From positions 62,001-126,000 of the forward strand of contig JAITDN010000003.1 of the NCBI GenBank assembly GCA_031282525.1: a DNA stretch of 64,000 nt, written 5' to 3'. The DNA is from Candidatus Endomicrobiellum basalitermitum (GTDB taxonomy: Bacteria > Elusimicrobiota > Endomicrobiia > Endomicrobiales > Endomicrobiaceae). Positions 1 to 10,166 of this stretch are shown here, in pieces. Position numbers and translations under genes: made by a program. The notes below the pieces were generated by a model that saw only the letters and a list, made by a program, of their open reading frames with translations, ran no database searches and was not told the origin of the DNA. The stretch's first letter is position 1. Each line of letters begins with the position of its first letter.

Positions 1-165
1 CATATACACAAATAAAGAATACAATTCATCATGTGAAACCAATTTTTCTTTTGATTTCTTTAATGAATATGAAAGGTAAAAAATCGTAATCATAAAAGCT
101 AAGGCTACAAAAAAACCATAAGTGTAGATTTTGAAGTTTCCTAAACTGAAAAGAATTGGGTGCAT
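1..165 (-). CDS. lgt: Prolipoprotein diacylglyceryl transferase, N-terminal part (runs off window)
   Basis: Reverse-strand translation MHPILFSLGNFKIYTYGFFVALAFMITIFYLSYSLKKSKEKLVSHDELYSLFVYM; Lgt-like N-terminus directly upstream of lspA. Confidence 0.75.
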   Translation of the reverse strand, partial: MHPILFSLGNFKIYTYGFFVALAFMITIFYLSYSLKKSKEKLVSHDELYSLFVYM

Positions 166-167
166 GT

Positions 168-641
168 TTATGAGCGTCTATTTTTTTTGAATTTTAAAAC
201 ATCAACAAAAATAATAATTATAGCAATACAAATACAACTGTCAGCAATATTAAACGATGGCCATCTTAGATAATTAACACCAAAATCAAGGAAATCTACG
301 ACTCCTTTATAAAATAATCTATCTATAAGATTCCCAAAACCACCTGAAATTATTAGGCAAAAAGCATATCTTTGAGTTTTGTTGTGCATCTTAGTTAAAT
401 TTCTACGAAACCATAGTGATACAATAACTAGAAGTGAGGATATTAAAAAAGAGAATAATGAATTTCTATATTTGAACATACCAAAAACTATACCTGTATT
501 ACGAATATTTGTAATATTAAAAAAATTGCAAAATGGAATAATATTTATATAAGAGTTATAGTCTATAAATTTATCTACAAGAAATTTTGTAGACTGATCT
601 AAAGCAATGATAATTATACTCAAAAATATCATTTTTTTCAT
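168..641 (-). CDS. lspA: Lipoprotein signal peptidase (signal peptidase II)
   Basis: ORF 157 aa; motifs ...NTGIVFG..., GGFGNLIDRL, VVDFLDF, FNIADSCI typical of LspA; next to ileS. Confidence 0.93.
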   Translation of the reverse strand: MKKMIFLSIIIIALDQSTKFLVDKFIDYNSYINIIPFCNFFNITNIRNTGIVFGMFKYRNSLFSFLISSLLVIVSLWFRRNLTKMHNKTQRYAFCLIISGGFGNLIDRLFYKGVVDFLDFGVNYLRWPSFNIADSCICIAIIIIFVDVLKFKKNRRS

Positions 642-3430
642 ACAATTGACAAAATCTCCCTACATCTAGAACATAAATTGTCTTTTATACCATCAATATA
701 TTTCCAACATCTTAAACATTTTTTTAATTTCGATTTTGTTGCTTCTATAAAAAAATCACTTTCTTTACTTGAGAAGTTACATTTTATATCCCAGTTGCCA
801 AGAATTAAGTTAATGAGCTTTAAATTTTTAAAAACCTCAGCATATTTCTGACCATAAATAATATTTAATGAAGCTTCAAGATTTGAACCTATAATTTTTT
901 TTCGTCTCAATTTTTCATAAACTATTAATGCTTCTTTTCTTAGGTTAAGTATCTTTTCCCATTTTTCAATTAATTCATTTTGAAGAATATACTTATTGCT
1001 TACTATAGGGAAATCTGAAAGAAAAACAGATTCGTGTTGCTCACAAGTCAAATTCCGTATCTCTTTCCAAGCTTCCTCAGCAGTAAATGAGAGCACAGGG
1101 GATATAAGTCTTATTATGACTGAACAAATTTCAAACATTGCAGATATAGAACTTATTCTATCTTTAGTATATTTCTTATCACAATAGAGAATATCTTTTA
1201 AAACATCAAGATAAAACCCACTTAAAAAAACTGTACAGAAATTACCAATCAACATCATAGCTCTGTAAAATTCATATTTTTCATAAGCGCACACAACATT
1301 TAAAACAAGTTGCTGAAGATTATTTAAAGCATATTTATCTATTTCACTCATATCTTTAAAAGATAGTGCCTTTTCTATATTAAAATCATTAATATTTCCT
1401 AATAAAAATCTTATTGTATTCCTAATTTTTCTATAGGTATCACTTAATCCCTTTATAATTTCTTCGGATATTCTTATATCCTCTTTGTAATCACTTGAAG
1501 CTATCCATAGACGAACAATATCAGCCCCATATTTGTCTACGAGTTGCTTACTCGATATAACATTGCCAAGCGACTTCGACATTTTTTTGCCTTTTCCATC
1601 AACAACAAAACCATGTGTTAAAACACTTTTATACGGCACCTCACCTTTTATTGCAACAGATAGTATCATAGAGCTTTGAAACCATCCACGATGTTGATCA
1701 CTCCCTTCAAGATACAAATCTGCAGGATAATCTAAATCTTTATAGTTCTTGCTAGACAAAACAGCTTCGTAGGAAACTCCAGAATCAAACCACACGTCTA
1801 ATATATCCTCTTCTTTTTTAAAATTTATAGAATTGCATATAGAACACTTGGCATCAGTTTCTTTTAGAAAATCTCTTTCGTTCATATCAAACCATGAATC
1901 AGACCCTTTTTCCGCAAATAAAAGCAAAATTTTATCTATAATTTTAGAGTCAAATAATGGCTCTCCACATTCTCTACAATAAAACACTGGTATTGGAACT
2001 CCCCATAAACGCTGGCGACTTAAACACCAATCCGGACGATTTTGAAGCATTGTTGTTATTCTGTTTTCACCGCATTTAGGAATCCAATTTACATTTTTCG
2101 ATAATTCCAACATTTTTTTTCTCAAATCATTATGTTCTATCGACAAAAACCATTGAGGTGTAGCTCTAAAAATTATTGGTCTCTTGCATCTCCAACAATG
2201 TGGATAGGGATGGCTTAATTTCAATTTTGCAAGAATTTGATTTTCCTTTTCAAGTTTATCTATTATCAAATAATTAGCTTTAAAAATATGAGTATTATAA
2301 AACTCTGGAACTTCTTCTGTATAAAACCCCTTATCGTCAACAGGAGACAAAATCTCAAGATTATACTCTAAACTTGCCTGATAATCTTCTGGTCCATGGC
2401 CTGGAGCTATATGCACTATACCAGTTCCATCCTTCATGCTAACAAAGTCGGCAATAATACCTTGAGATTGTTTGTTTACAAGCAATGGATTTTGACATTT
2501 TATTCCAAGAAAATCGGCACCCTTAATCTCTAAAATTACCTCAAAATCTATAGCTTTTATCTTATCTTTAATATCTTCAAGCAAAGCCTCAGCAACTATA
2601 AGTTTCTCTTCATTTTTATCATCAAATTTGTAAACAACAGCGATATATCTAGATTTTTCATTGAAAGCAAGTGCAACATTAGCAGGGAGAGTCCATGGAG
2701 TTGTTGTCCATATTAACACAGAAAAATTTTTCAAAATAAATTTTTTTGCTTTAAGCCTCTCAGGTAAAAATATTATCTTAAATTTCACAAAAATAGAATC
2801 TGAAATAGAATCCTCATATTCAACCTCAGCTTCAGCCATAGCTGTTTCACAAGTTGGACACCAATAAACAGGCTTTTTTTTTCTATATATATACCCATCT
2901 TTTAACAAATCGTTAAAAACCTTTATTATCGATGCTTCATATTTAGGATCTAAAGTCAAATAAGGATGATCCCAATCTGCTATAACACCCAGTCTTTTAA
3001 ATTCAAACTTTTGTATTTCGATAAATTTTTTTGCAAAATCAGCAGCCAGTTTTCTAAAAATAAGTTTATCCACTTTATTTTTATCCATTTTAATTTCCTT
3101 CAAAACAAGCTGTTCAATAGGAAGTCCATGACAGTCCCAACCAGGGGTAAAAGGTACATAATCGCCTGACATAGAACGGTATTTTACAATAAAATCTTTT
3201 AATACTTTATTAAGCGCAGTTCCTATATGTATATGCGCATTTGCATAAGGAGGACCATCGTGAAAAATAAATCTTCTTCTATGCTTATTTTTTTCGCATA
3301 TTTTGGAATAAAGATTTTCTTTATCCCATTCTTCAATAAAAATAGATTCTCTAATGGATAAATTGGCCTTCATTTGAAAATTAGTACTAGGGAGATTTAC
3401 TGTTTTAGAGTAATCTTTTTCTTCATTCAT
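638..3430 (-). CDS. ileS: Isoleucyl-tRNA synthetase
   Basis: 930 aa; HDGPPYANAHIHIG (HIGH-type) and KMSKSLGN (KMSKS) motifs; C-terminal Cys zinc finger CLRCWKY...CSRC. Confidence 0.97.
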   Translation of the reverse strand: MNEEKDYSKTVNLPSTNFQMKANLSIRESIFIEEWDKENLYSKICEKNKHRRRFIFHDGPPYANAHIHIGTALNKVLKDFIVKYRSMSGDYVPFTPGWDCHGLPIEQLVLKEIKMDKNKVDKLIFRKLAADFAKKFIEIQKFEFKRLGVIADWDHPYLTLDPKYEASIIKVFNDLLKDGYIYRKKKPVYWCPTCETAMAEAEVEYEDSISDSIFVKFKIIFLPERLKAKKFILKNFSVLIWTTTPWTLPANVALAFNEKSRYIAVVYKFDDKNEEKLIVAEALLEDIKDKIKAIDFEVILEIKGADFLGIKCQNPLLVNKQSQGIIADFVSMKDGTGIVHIAPGHGPEDYQASLEYNLEILSPVDDKGFYTEEVPEFYNTHIFKANYLIIDKLEKENQILAKLKLSHPYPHCWRCKRPIIFRATPQWFLSIEHNDLRKKMLELSKNVNWIPKCGENRITTMLQNRPDWCLSRQRLWGVPIPVFYCRECGEPLFDSKIIDKILLLFAEKGSDSWFDMNERDFLKETDAKCSICNSINFKKEEDILDVWFDSGVSYEAVLSSKNYKDLDYPADLYLEGSDQHRGWFQSSMILSVAIKGEVPYKSVLTHGFVVDGKGKKMSKSLGNVISSKQLVDKYGADIVRLWIASSDYKEDIRISEEIIKGLSDTYRKIRNTIRFLLGNINDFNIEKALSFKDMSEIDKYALNNLQQLVLNVVCAYEKYEFYRAMMLIGNFCTVFLSGFYLDVLKDILYCDKKYTKDRISSISAMFEICSVIIRLISPVLSFTAEEAWKEIRNLTCEQHESVFLSDFPIVSNKYILQNELIEKWEKILNLRKEALIVYEKLRRKKIIGSNLEASLNIIYGQKYAEVFKNLKLINLILGNWDIKCNFSSKESDFFIEATKSKLKKCLRCWKYIDGIKDNLCSRCREILSIV

Positions 3431-3488
3431 TCTTTAGTATATCCTCAATAATTTATTTGCTTTATAACTTTTATAATTTATAACTATA

Positions 3489-3752
3489 TTATGGAATTGT
3501 ATCTAAAATTTCATTGAATTTCTGCTCAGAATGACCTGTTATTTCAATAGTTTTTTCTCTACCTCTTTTACCTTTTCTTAAAAAAATCATTGACCTTTTT
3601 ACATCAAAAAAATCTGATAAAAAATCGCATAGTTCTTCATTTGCTTCACCTTCAACTGCAGGAGCTACAACTTTTACTCTTAAAATAGAACCTACTCTAC
3701 TAACAACCTCATTTTTTTTTGAGTTAGGTATTACTCTAACTTTAATAATCAT
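3489..3752 (-). CDS. DUF167/YggU family protein
   Basis: 87 aa; IKVRVIPNSKKNEV...VKVVAPAVEGEANEEL...GKRGREKTIEI typical of DUF167. Confidence 0.88.
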   Translation of the reverse strand: MIIKVRVIPNSKKNEVVSRVGSILRVKVVAPAVEGEANEELCDFLSDFFDVKRSMIFLRKGKRGREKTIEITGHSEQKFNEILDTIP

Positions 3753-3786
3753 TAATATTCTCCATTATATGATAAAGGTAGGGATA

Positions 3787-4040
3787 AATTTACTTACTTA
3801 ACTCTCTAGATTTTCCCACAGTTTGTTTCATAGCTCCATATAAGATATCCGAAAAAATTTTTAGAGAAAATATTTTAGTGCTAATTCAATTGTACTATTC
3901 AGAGATTTAACTATTTCTTTTAATGTTTAAAGTTAAATCATATTTTGTGGTTTAACAGAAATGGCGAGTACACCCGCATAAATATCCTTATCTTCAATCA
4001 CAGATACACTAAACTTCCGCTGAAGATTCGATATAACTTC
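3787..4040 (-). pseudogene. proC: Relic of pyrroline-5-carboxylate reductase (proC)
   Basis: No ORF. Reverse-strand fragments VISNLQRKFSVSVIEDKDIYAGVLAISVKPQNMI (3935-4037; ProC 'ILAVKPQ' region), then LKEIVKSLNSTIE after two stops, and a terminal GAMKQTVGKSRELSK* (3790-3837; ProC-like C-terminal AVKAA..RSKELS). Lies between yggS and yggU, the usual proC site. Confidence 0.65.
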
Positions 4041-4063
4041 TACCTAACAAATATCATTACAAA

Positions 4064-4756
4064 TTAACTTACATATTCTCTTTCTCCAAATATTGCTGAC
4101 CCGACTCTTATCATATTTGAACCTTCTTCAATGGCGACTTTGTAATCATTAGACATACCCATAGATAAAATATCAAAATTAGAATTGTTAAAAGATTTTT
4201 TAATATTTCCAAATAATCTATATACTTGCCTAAAATAATATCTTGAATCTTCAGAACTCTCACTATAAGGAGTTATAACCATCAATCCCCTTATAATAAT
4301 ATTGGGAACAAGTAAACATTTCTTATAAAAATCTTCCACCTCATCTGGAGCAACACCTATTTTAGAGATTTCATGTGAAACTTTTACCTCAATAAGACAA
4401 TTCTGTAACTTATTTAAACTTTTTGCATGACGACTTATATTATATGCAAGACTCATCGCATCCAAAGAGTGTATCAAATCAAAGTTTTCTACGACTCTTC
4501 TTACTTTATTTGATTGCAAACATCCTATAAAATGTTTTGTAATTCCTCTAAGAGAAAAACCAAGTTGCTCAAATTTAGGCAATGCCTCTTGTATTTTATT
4601 TTCTCCTACATGTTTTATTCCACATTTCAAGGCTTCTAAAACACTTTGGTACGGGAAAGTTTTTGTCACAGCTACAAGTTCAACAGAAGTACCAGAACTT
4701 TTAGTTAAATTTATAATATTTTCAATAAATTCTACACTTTTTCTAATATTTCTCAT
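4064..4756 (-). CDS. yggS: YggS family pyridoxal phosphate-binding protein
   Basis: 230 aa; VELVAVTKTFP, HVGENKIQEALPK, HFIGCLQSNKVR, LSMGMSNDYKVAIEEGSNMIRVGSAIFG. Confidence 0.93.
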   Translation of the reverse strand: MRNIRKSVEFIENIINLTKSSGTSVELVAVTKTFPYQSVLEALKCGIKHVGENKIQEALPKFEQLGFSLRGITKHFIGCLQSNKVRRVVENFDLIHSLDAMSLAYNISRHAKSLNKLQNCLIEVKVSHEISKIGVAPDEVEDFYKKCLLVPNIIIRGLMVITPYSESSEDSRYYFRQVYRLFGNIKKSFNNSNFDILSMGMSNDYKVAIEEGSNMIRVGSAIFGEREYVS

Positions 4757-5477
4757 TTTTTTTAATTTATTTCTCTAAAAATCAAAATAATTATAACATA
4801 TTTTTGATGTTTTGAAATTTTTACTGTAATTCTAAATATATGAATAAAAGACTTGTTATTTATATATACTCAAATTTCTCTTTATATTTTTTAGCTTGAA
4901 ACTGTTGTTCTCTCTTTATTTGTACCTTTAAATGATCCCAAAAGTTTAATCAAGAATTTATCTATATATTTCCTTTGCTTTATTATAATACTCTAAAATT
5001 TTTAAAAACTATTCTTGCTTACAATTTATTTTAATCCCTACATTTTCTTCTTTACAAATTACTTCACCTTCTTGAATTATACTTTTCAACTTCAATGCTA
5101 AACACTTTTCTCTACATAATCACTAAGTCCTGTTTCTATTTTCTTAACTTCCCCACTACTCCTAATTCTCATACTTACTTTTTTTAAGAAGTAGAATATT
5201 TTTAAAAAAATCATTTTTTTGCTTTATCTAACTTATCAACTATGCCAAAAAAAATAAAATCAATTTAACTCTATTAACACCCAAAACTTTAACAAATTTA
5301 CATTTTATAGAAAAAAAAGATTACCAAATACTTTTTAATAACCAAAGTCTATTTCTCAACTTTATATTCTAAATCTAACCATATAGTGTTAATTCTACTT
5401 TTAAATAATATTTTGCATCATACAAAATTTTATCCTTAAAAATTATGAAAATATAAACAATGTATGTCATATCTGTT

Positions 5478-6647
5478 TTATTTCTTAAACTCTTGTTTCA
5501 ACTCATCAATTTTATTAACTTTTTCCCAAGTGAAATCCTCTTCATTTCTACCAAAATGTCCATAAACGGCAGTCTTAGAAAATATCGGGTTACGAAGCTG
5601 CAAGTAATCCGTAATACCTTTGGGAGTAAGTGGAAATATTTTTCTTACAACAGGTTCTAACGCTAACCCTGAGATTTTACCAGAATGATGTGTATCAATC
5701 ATTATAGAAACAGGATCAGCTACACCAATCGCATAAGCAAGTTGTACCGTACATTTATCAGCTAGACCTGATGCGACTATATTTTTTGCAATATGCCTCG
5801 CCATATAACAAGCACTTCTATCAACCTTAGTAGAGTCTTTTCCAGAAAACGCTCCTCCACCATGTGCAGCCATCCCACCGTAAGTGTCAACTATTATCTT
5901 CCTTCCAGTAAGACCAGTATCTACCGCAGGTCCACCAAATAAAAATTTACCTGTAGGATTAATATATATTTTTGTATTTTTATCAATTAGATGTCCAACT
6001 GTAGGTTTAATAACATTATTAAAAATCTCTTTTTTAGATTCATTCGTTATATGATCTCCTACCTCATCTAAAATTTCTCCAGTGTGTTGTGTTGACAAAA
6101 TAACAGCATCTATTCTTTTAGGTTCCCAATCTATGTACTCAACAGTTACCTGAGTTTTTCCATCTGGCCCTAAATAAGGCAGAATACCTCTCTTCCTTAC
6201 CTCAGAAAGTTTCATCGCAAGTTTATGAGCTAAAATTATAGGTAAAGGCATAAACTCAGGCGTCTCCTTGCATGCAAAACCTATCATCAATCCCTGATCA
6301 CCAGCTCCACCAATGTCAACACCTATAGCAATATCTGGGGATTGTGTGTTTATAGTGTCAATTATTGCACATGTGTTATAGTCAAACCCTAAAGATAAAT
6401 TATCGTAACCTATTCTTTTTATAGCTTCTCTTACAATATCCCTTATATTAATTCTTGCAGTTGTAGTAATCTCTCCGCCTATAATAAGCAATCCTTTGGA
6501 AATAAAAATTTCACAAGCAACTCTTGCATTTATATCTTGCTTTAATATTTCATCCAAAATAGTGTCAGAAACTATATCACATACTTTGTCAGGATGACCT
6601 TCCGTAACAGATTCAGATGTAAAAAAATAACCACGTTTATGTGACAT
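5478..6647 (-). CDS. metK: S-adenosylmethionine synthetase
   Basis: 389 aa; [46 protein letters not shown]. Confidence 0.98.
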   Translation of the reverse strand: MSHKRGYFFTSESVTEGHPDKVCDIVSDTILDEILKQDINARVACEIFISKGLLIIGGEITTTARINIRDIVREAIKRIGYDNLSLGFDYNTCAIIDTINTQSPDIAIGVDIGGAGDQGLMIGFACKETPEFMPLPIILAHKLAMKLSEVRKRGILPYLGPDGKTQVTVEYIDWEPKRIDAVILSTQHTGEILDEVGDHITNESKKEIFNNVIKPTVGHLIDKNTKIYINPTGKFLFGGPAVDTGLTGRKIIVDTYGGMAAHGGGAFSGKDSTKVDRSACYMARHIAKNIVASGLADKCTVQLAYAIGVADPVSIMIDTHHSGKISGLALEPVVRKIFPLTPKGITDYLQLRNPIFSKTAVYGHFGRNEEDFTWEKVNKIDELKQEFKK

Positions 6648-6733
6648 AAAAAACCCCTAACCTCCACTTCTTTACTATCCAATATACTAAAAATCTTCAT
6701 CATATTTAAAAACATTATACACATAATTCTTAT

Positions 6734-7801
6734 TTATTTTTTTGTATTCTTATATAATTTTTTTTCCTTTACAATTTTGTCTTCCATCTCTTCCTCTTTT
6801 TTATCAATTACTCCCAAAGTTTTCTCCCTTACTCTCATTTCTATATCTTCAGCGATTATAGGGTTTTCAGATAAATATGTTTTTACATTATCTCTACCTT
6901 GTCCAAGTTTTTCATTTTTATAACTAAAAAATGCTCCTGTTCTCTCAATTATTCCACAATCTATACCCATATCTATCAAGTACCCGAGTTTATCAATACC
7001 TTGTCCGAATATTATTTCAAACTCAGCTTGTTTAAACGGCGCTGCAACTTTATTTTTTACAACTTTGACTCTTACTCTATTACCTAAAATCTCATCACCT
7101 TTTTTAACAGATTCAATCCTTCTTATATCTAATCTCACTGAAGAATAAAATTTGAGTGCGAGCCCACCTGGAGTTATTTCAGGATTTCCCCACATTACGC
7201 CTATTTTTTGTCTTAACTGATTTATAAATATTATTGAAGTTCTAGATTTAGAAATATTTGATGTAAGTTTTCTGAGAGCTTGACTCATAAGTCTTGCCTG
7301 AAGACCTAAAAAAGAATCTCCTATCTCTCCTTCAATTTCAGCTTTAGGAACAAGAGCCGCTACAGAATCAACAATTATAATATCAACTGCCCCTGAACGT
7401 ACAAGCTTATCAGCAATTTCTAGGCCTTGTTCACCTGAATCTGGTTGCGATATTAAAAGATTGTCTATGCGTACACCAAGCTTTTGAGCATATTCAGGAT
7501 CCATTGCATGTTCAGCATCAATATACGCTGCAATACCACCTACTTTTTGTGCTTCAGCAACCATACACAAAGCTAAAGTCGTCTTACCTGATGCTTCAGG
7601 ACCATAAATCTCAACTATTCTACCACGTGGAATCCCACCTATACCTATAGCTACATCAAGAGGCAAAGCACCGGTTGATATTGAATCAACTTTTTCCTTC
7701 AAACGCTCATCACCAAGTCTCATAATCGCCTCTTTCCCAAAATCTTTCTCAATTTGTGAAAGAGCTAAATCTAATGCTCTAAGCTTCTCATCTTTTACCA
7801 T
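6734..7801 (-). CDS. recA: Recombinase RecA
   Basis: 355 aa; [10 protein letters not shown] Walker [33 protein letters not shown]. Confidence 0.98.
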   Translation of the reverse strand: MVKDEKLRALDLALSQIEKDFGKEAIMRLGDERLKEKVDSISTGALPLDVAIGIGGIPRGRIVEIYGPEASGKTTLALCMVAEAQKVGGIAAYIDAEHAMDPEYAQKLGVRIDNLLISQPDSGEQGLEIADKLVRSGAVDIIIVDSVAALVPKAEIEGEIGDSFLGLQARLMSQALRKLTSNISKSRTSIIFINQLRQKIGVMWGNPEITPGGLALKFYSSVRLDIRRIESVKKGDEILGNRVRVKVVKNKVAAPFKQAEFEIIFGQGIDKLGYLIDMGIDCGIIERTGAFFSYKNEKLGQGRDNVKTYLSENPIIAEDIEMRVREKTLGVIDKKEEEMEDKIVKEKKLYKNTKK

Positions 7802-7802
7802 A

Positions 7803-7812
7803 CCCCCCCCCC
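7803..7812 (-). repeat. G10 homopolymer (C10 on + strand) immediately upstream of recA ATG
   Basis: Direct reading: tacccccccccc at 7801-7812; reverse strand GAGGTAAGTGATGGGGGGGGGGTATGGTAAAAGATGAG. Confidence 0.95.
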
Positions 7813-7926
7813 ATCACTTACCTCATTTAATAACAACTTTCTCTTTGCATAAATTCCTATAAAATACTTCTACTTTAATCAACACCAAACATATTATCCT
7901 CAAAACTATTGAACTCTAATCTAAAA

Positions 7927-9383
7927 TCACCTGCTCACAACGTTAATAAGAAATTGATGTATATGAACCATTGCTAAAGTATCCATAGCGCAATACTTTA
8001 GTAAATTATATTTTGTTTGTTCTATTTTTTTATTATTATATACTCCGATTGTCATAAAGGCAAAAGCAGCAACAGCATCTCGACCATTCCTTATTTTTAA
8101 GTGAGAATAGTTCAGTTCCGGAACCAATACTGGAAGAACTTTTTTTATAGATGAACAGCCATGAAAATTTATGTTGTAATAATTTTCTCTGATAATCAGT
8201 TCTATATCTACTATCCTTTTAACTATTTTATAAAGTTTTTCAGATAAATCAGGGAAAATATCTATGAGTTTTAAAATAACGTTACGTTCAAAATTGGCAT
8301 AGGTTATTATACTACCTTCTAAATCTAGATATTCAATAAATTTTTCCGTAATCTCACGTCTACAGTCTTTTTTGGGATCAACAATATACTCTCATAATGA
8401 TCTAAAATATTTCCTGCTATGTCAGTTTTATCTATTGAGAACTGAGTTAAGAACTGTGTATGAGGACCAATATATTCACATAAGGGTATTGCCGCCATAC
8501 TCACTGATTCAAAATCGAGATAATAAAAAGGCTGTTTTATACTGTGAATATGCGTTTCTAAATTTTCTGAAATGTAATTTATACCCGTCAAAACACAATT
8601 TTTAACTATTTTTTGAACTTTAGTAAGTTCAAAATCAGATGGGATTTTGCAAATCGTATCAACTCCCAAAGTTATTAATTTTTCAATTGAAGTAGTTGAA
8701 AGACGTGGTAGATCAAATATATGATTTTTCACACTTTTACCTATACAAGTGTTAAATACAAGACAATTTTTGCAATTTTTCTTTAGATAAGGTTCCGGCA
8801 TGTTTTTTGATTTAATAACTTCAAAAATTTCATCTGAAAGATTTAAAAACTCATTGGTTTTTAATTCAACTTTCTCAGTACAATCTAATACTTTAAAAAA
8901 TTTTGATACGTCCATACCAAAACGATAATCATTAGACAAGTAAAGGAGGAGATATTTTTGTACGTTCACACTAGCTTTAGCCAAAACCATTGCATCAAAA
9001 GATATATCATTAATATATTTAAATTTATACTTAGTAGCAGATTTAACTTCAAACAAAGATAGTAAATTATTATCACACTTTTTGAGTACGTCAACTTTTG
9101 CTAAATAAGCATCCGCAACAAAAGAAGCTTCACAAATAGTTTTAACATTTGGATTAAGTATCAATTCTTTAGTATATAACGCCCCAATATCAGTTTTTGA
9201 TCCCCACGCACTTATAGCATTTGAAAAAAAATGCTGAGACATTTTCTTAATAATTTTTCTTTCAAATTTTAAAAACCTATTATTAACTCTCCTGGATTTT
9301 AGAATCATATTTCTTTTTGTCATCCAACCTAGAGTAGGACAACGCAAATAATTAATAAAAATCGTTTTATTTATATATTTCAT
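7927..9383 (-). pseudogene. DUF2779-type dual nuclease (Cas4-like PD-(D/E)XK + DEDD exonuclease-like), split into two ORFs by a -1 (or +2) frameshift near 8367-8392
   Basis: ORF 8325..9383 carries N-terminal Cys, ...AKVDVL...FEVKSA... (PD-(D/E)XK-like), CKNCLVFNTC, then YLDFES. The same protein continues in the -1 frame: KKDCRREITEKFIEYLDLEGSIITYANFERNVILKLIDIFPDLSEKLYKIVKRIVDIELIIRENYYNINFHGCSSIKKVLPVLVPELNYSHLKIRNGRDAVAAFAF...YCAMDTLAMV to 7927. Confidence 0.75.
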
Positions 9384-10166
9384 AGGTAATTTAAAAAAAA
9401 GTAAATGATTAAAGAAATTATTTTTTACAATAAATATATGTCAGACATAATCAAGAGTATTTAGAAAAAAAGGATTATAAGTCCGAATATTATAGAATTA
9501 CTTTGTTATATCATTCTGTCGCAAAGTTTTTATTTTAAACTAAGTTTCACATAATAAAAATAATTAACTTGACACTGGTATTATATCAAAATCAAAATAA
9601 TTATTTTAAGTAATTACACTTAAGTTGAAGTTTTTTTATAAAAATTAAATTTAAAACAAAATTTACAATTACAAGATCATAATCAAGTGCGGAATCTTTC
9701 TACATTTTAGATTTTATTGTATAATTCTGTTCATTAAGCTTTTATAATCTAAAAGTATTATTAAACATAGAGTAAAAAAGGTGTGAAGTTATGTTATCAA
9801 AATTCACTGATTGGGTAAAACCTCTTCAAGACGTAGAAGTTCAAATAAAAAGCTAAAAATAAATTGCAAAAGCTATATAAAAATGTTTTCCGGTAAGTAG
9901 CAAAAGCACTTTTATATTAATTTTGACTAGTGAAGAAGCAATTAAATAGTAGATATCATTAACTTTTCTCAAAAAATGTATTATGATGTTCATAATAAAA
10001 AGGGGAGAGTTTTTCATAAGAAGATTTTCACAAATTCTATTCTAGCAAACAAAAAAATTTATGGATTAGGATTAAATTTAACGTTTCATATTTCAGCCGT
10101 ATATTTTGTACAATAGTGGAGGTATATTTTTTTAGATTATGGTGACGATATGTCACAAAGAGAGGA

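Noticed and set aside
996-1187. Short plus-strand ORF inside ileS, and the many similar antisense ORFs listed in the track (for example 2661, 2966, 12344, 19745, 27333, 53433, 54294, 55914)
   Set aside because: They are shadow ORFs antisense to well-supported genes, with no recognisable domains or ribosome-binding context.
6648-6733. SAM riboswitch upstream of metK
   Set aside because: The gap to recA is only 86 bp and downstream of recA; no SAM-I-like conserved core was recognised upstream of metK.
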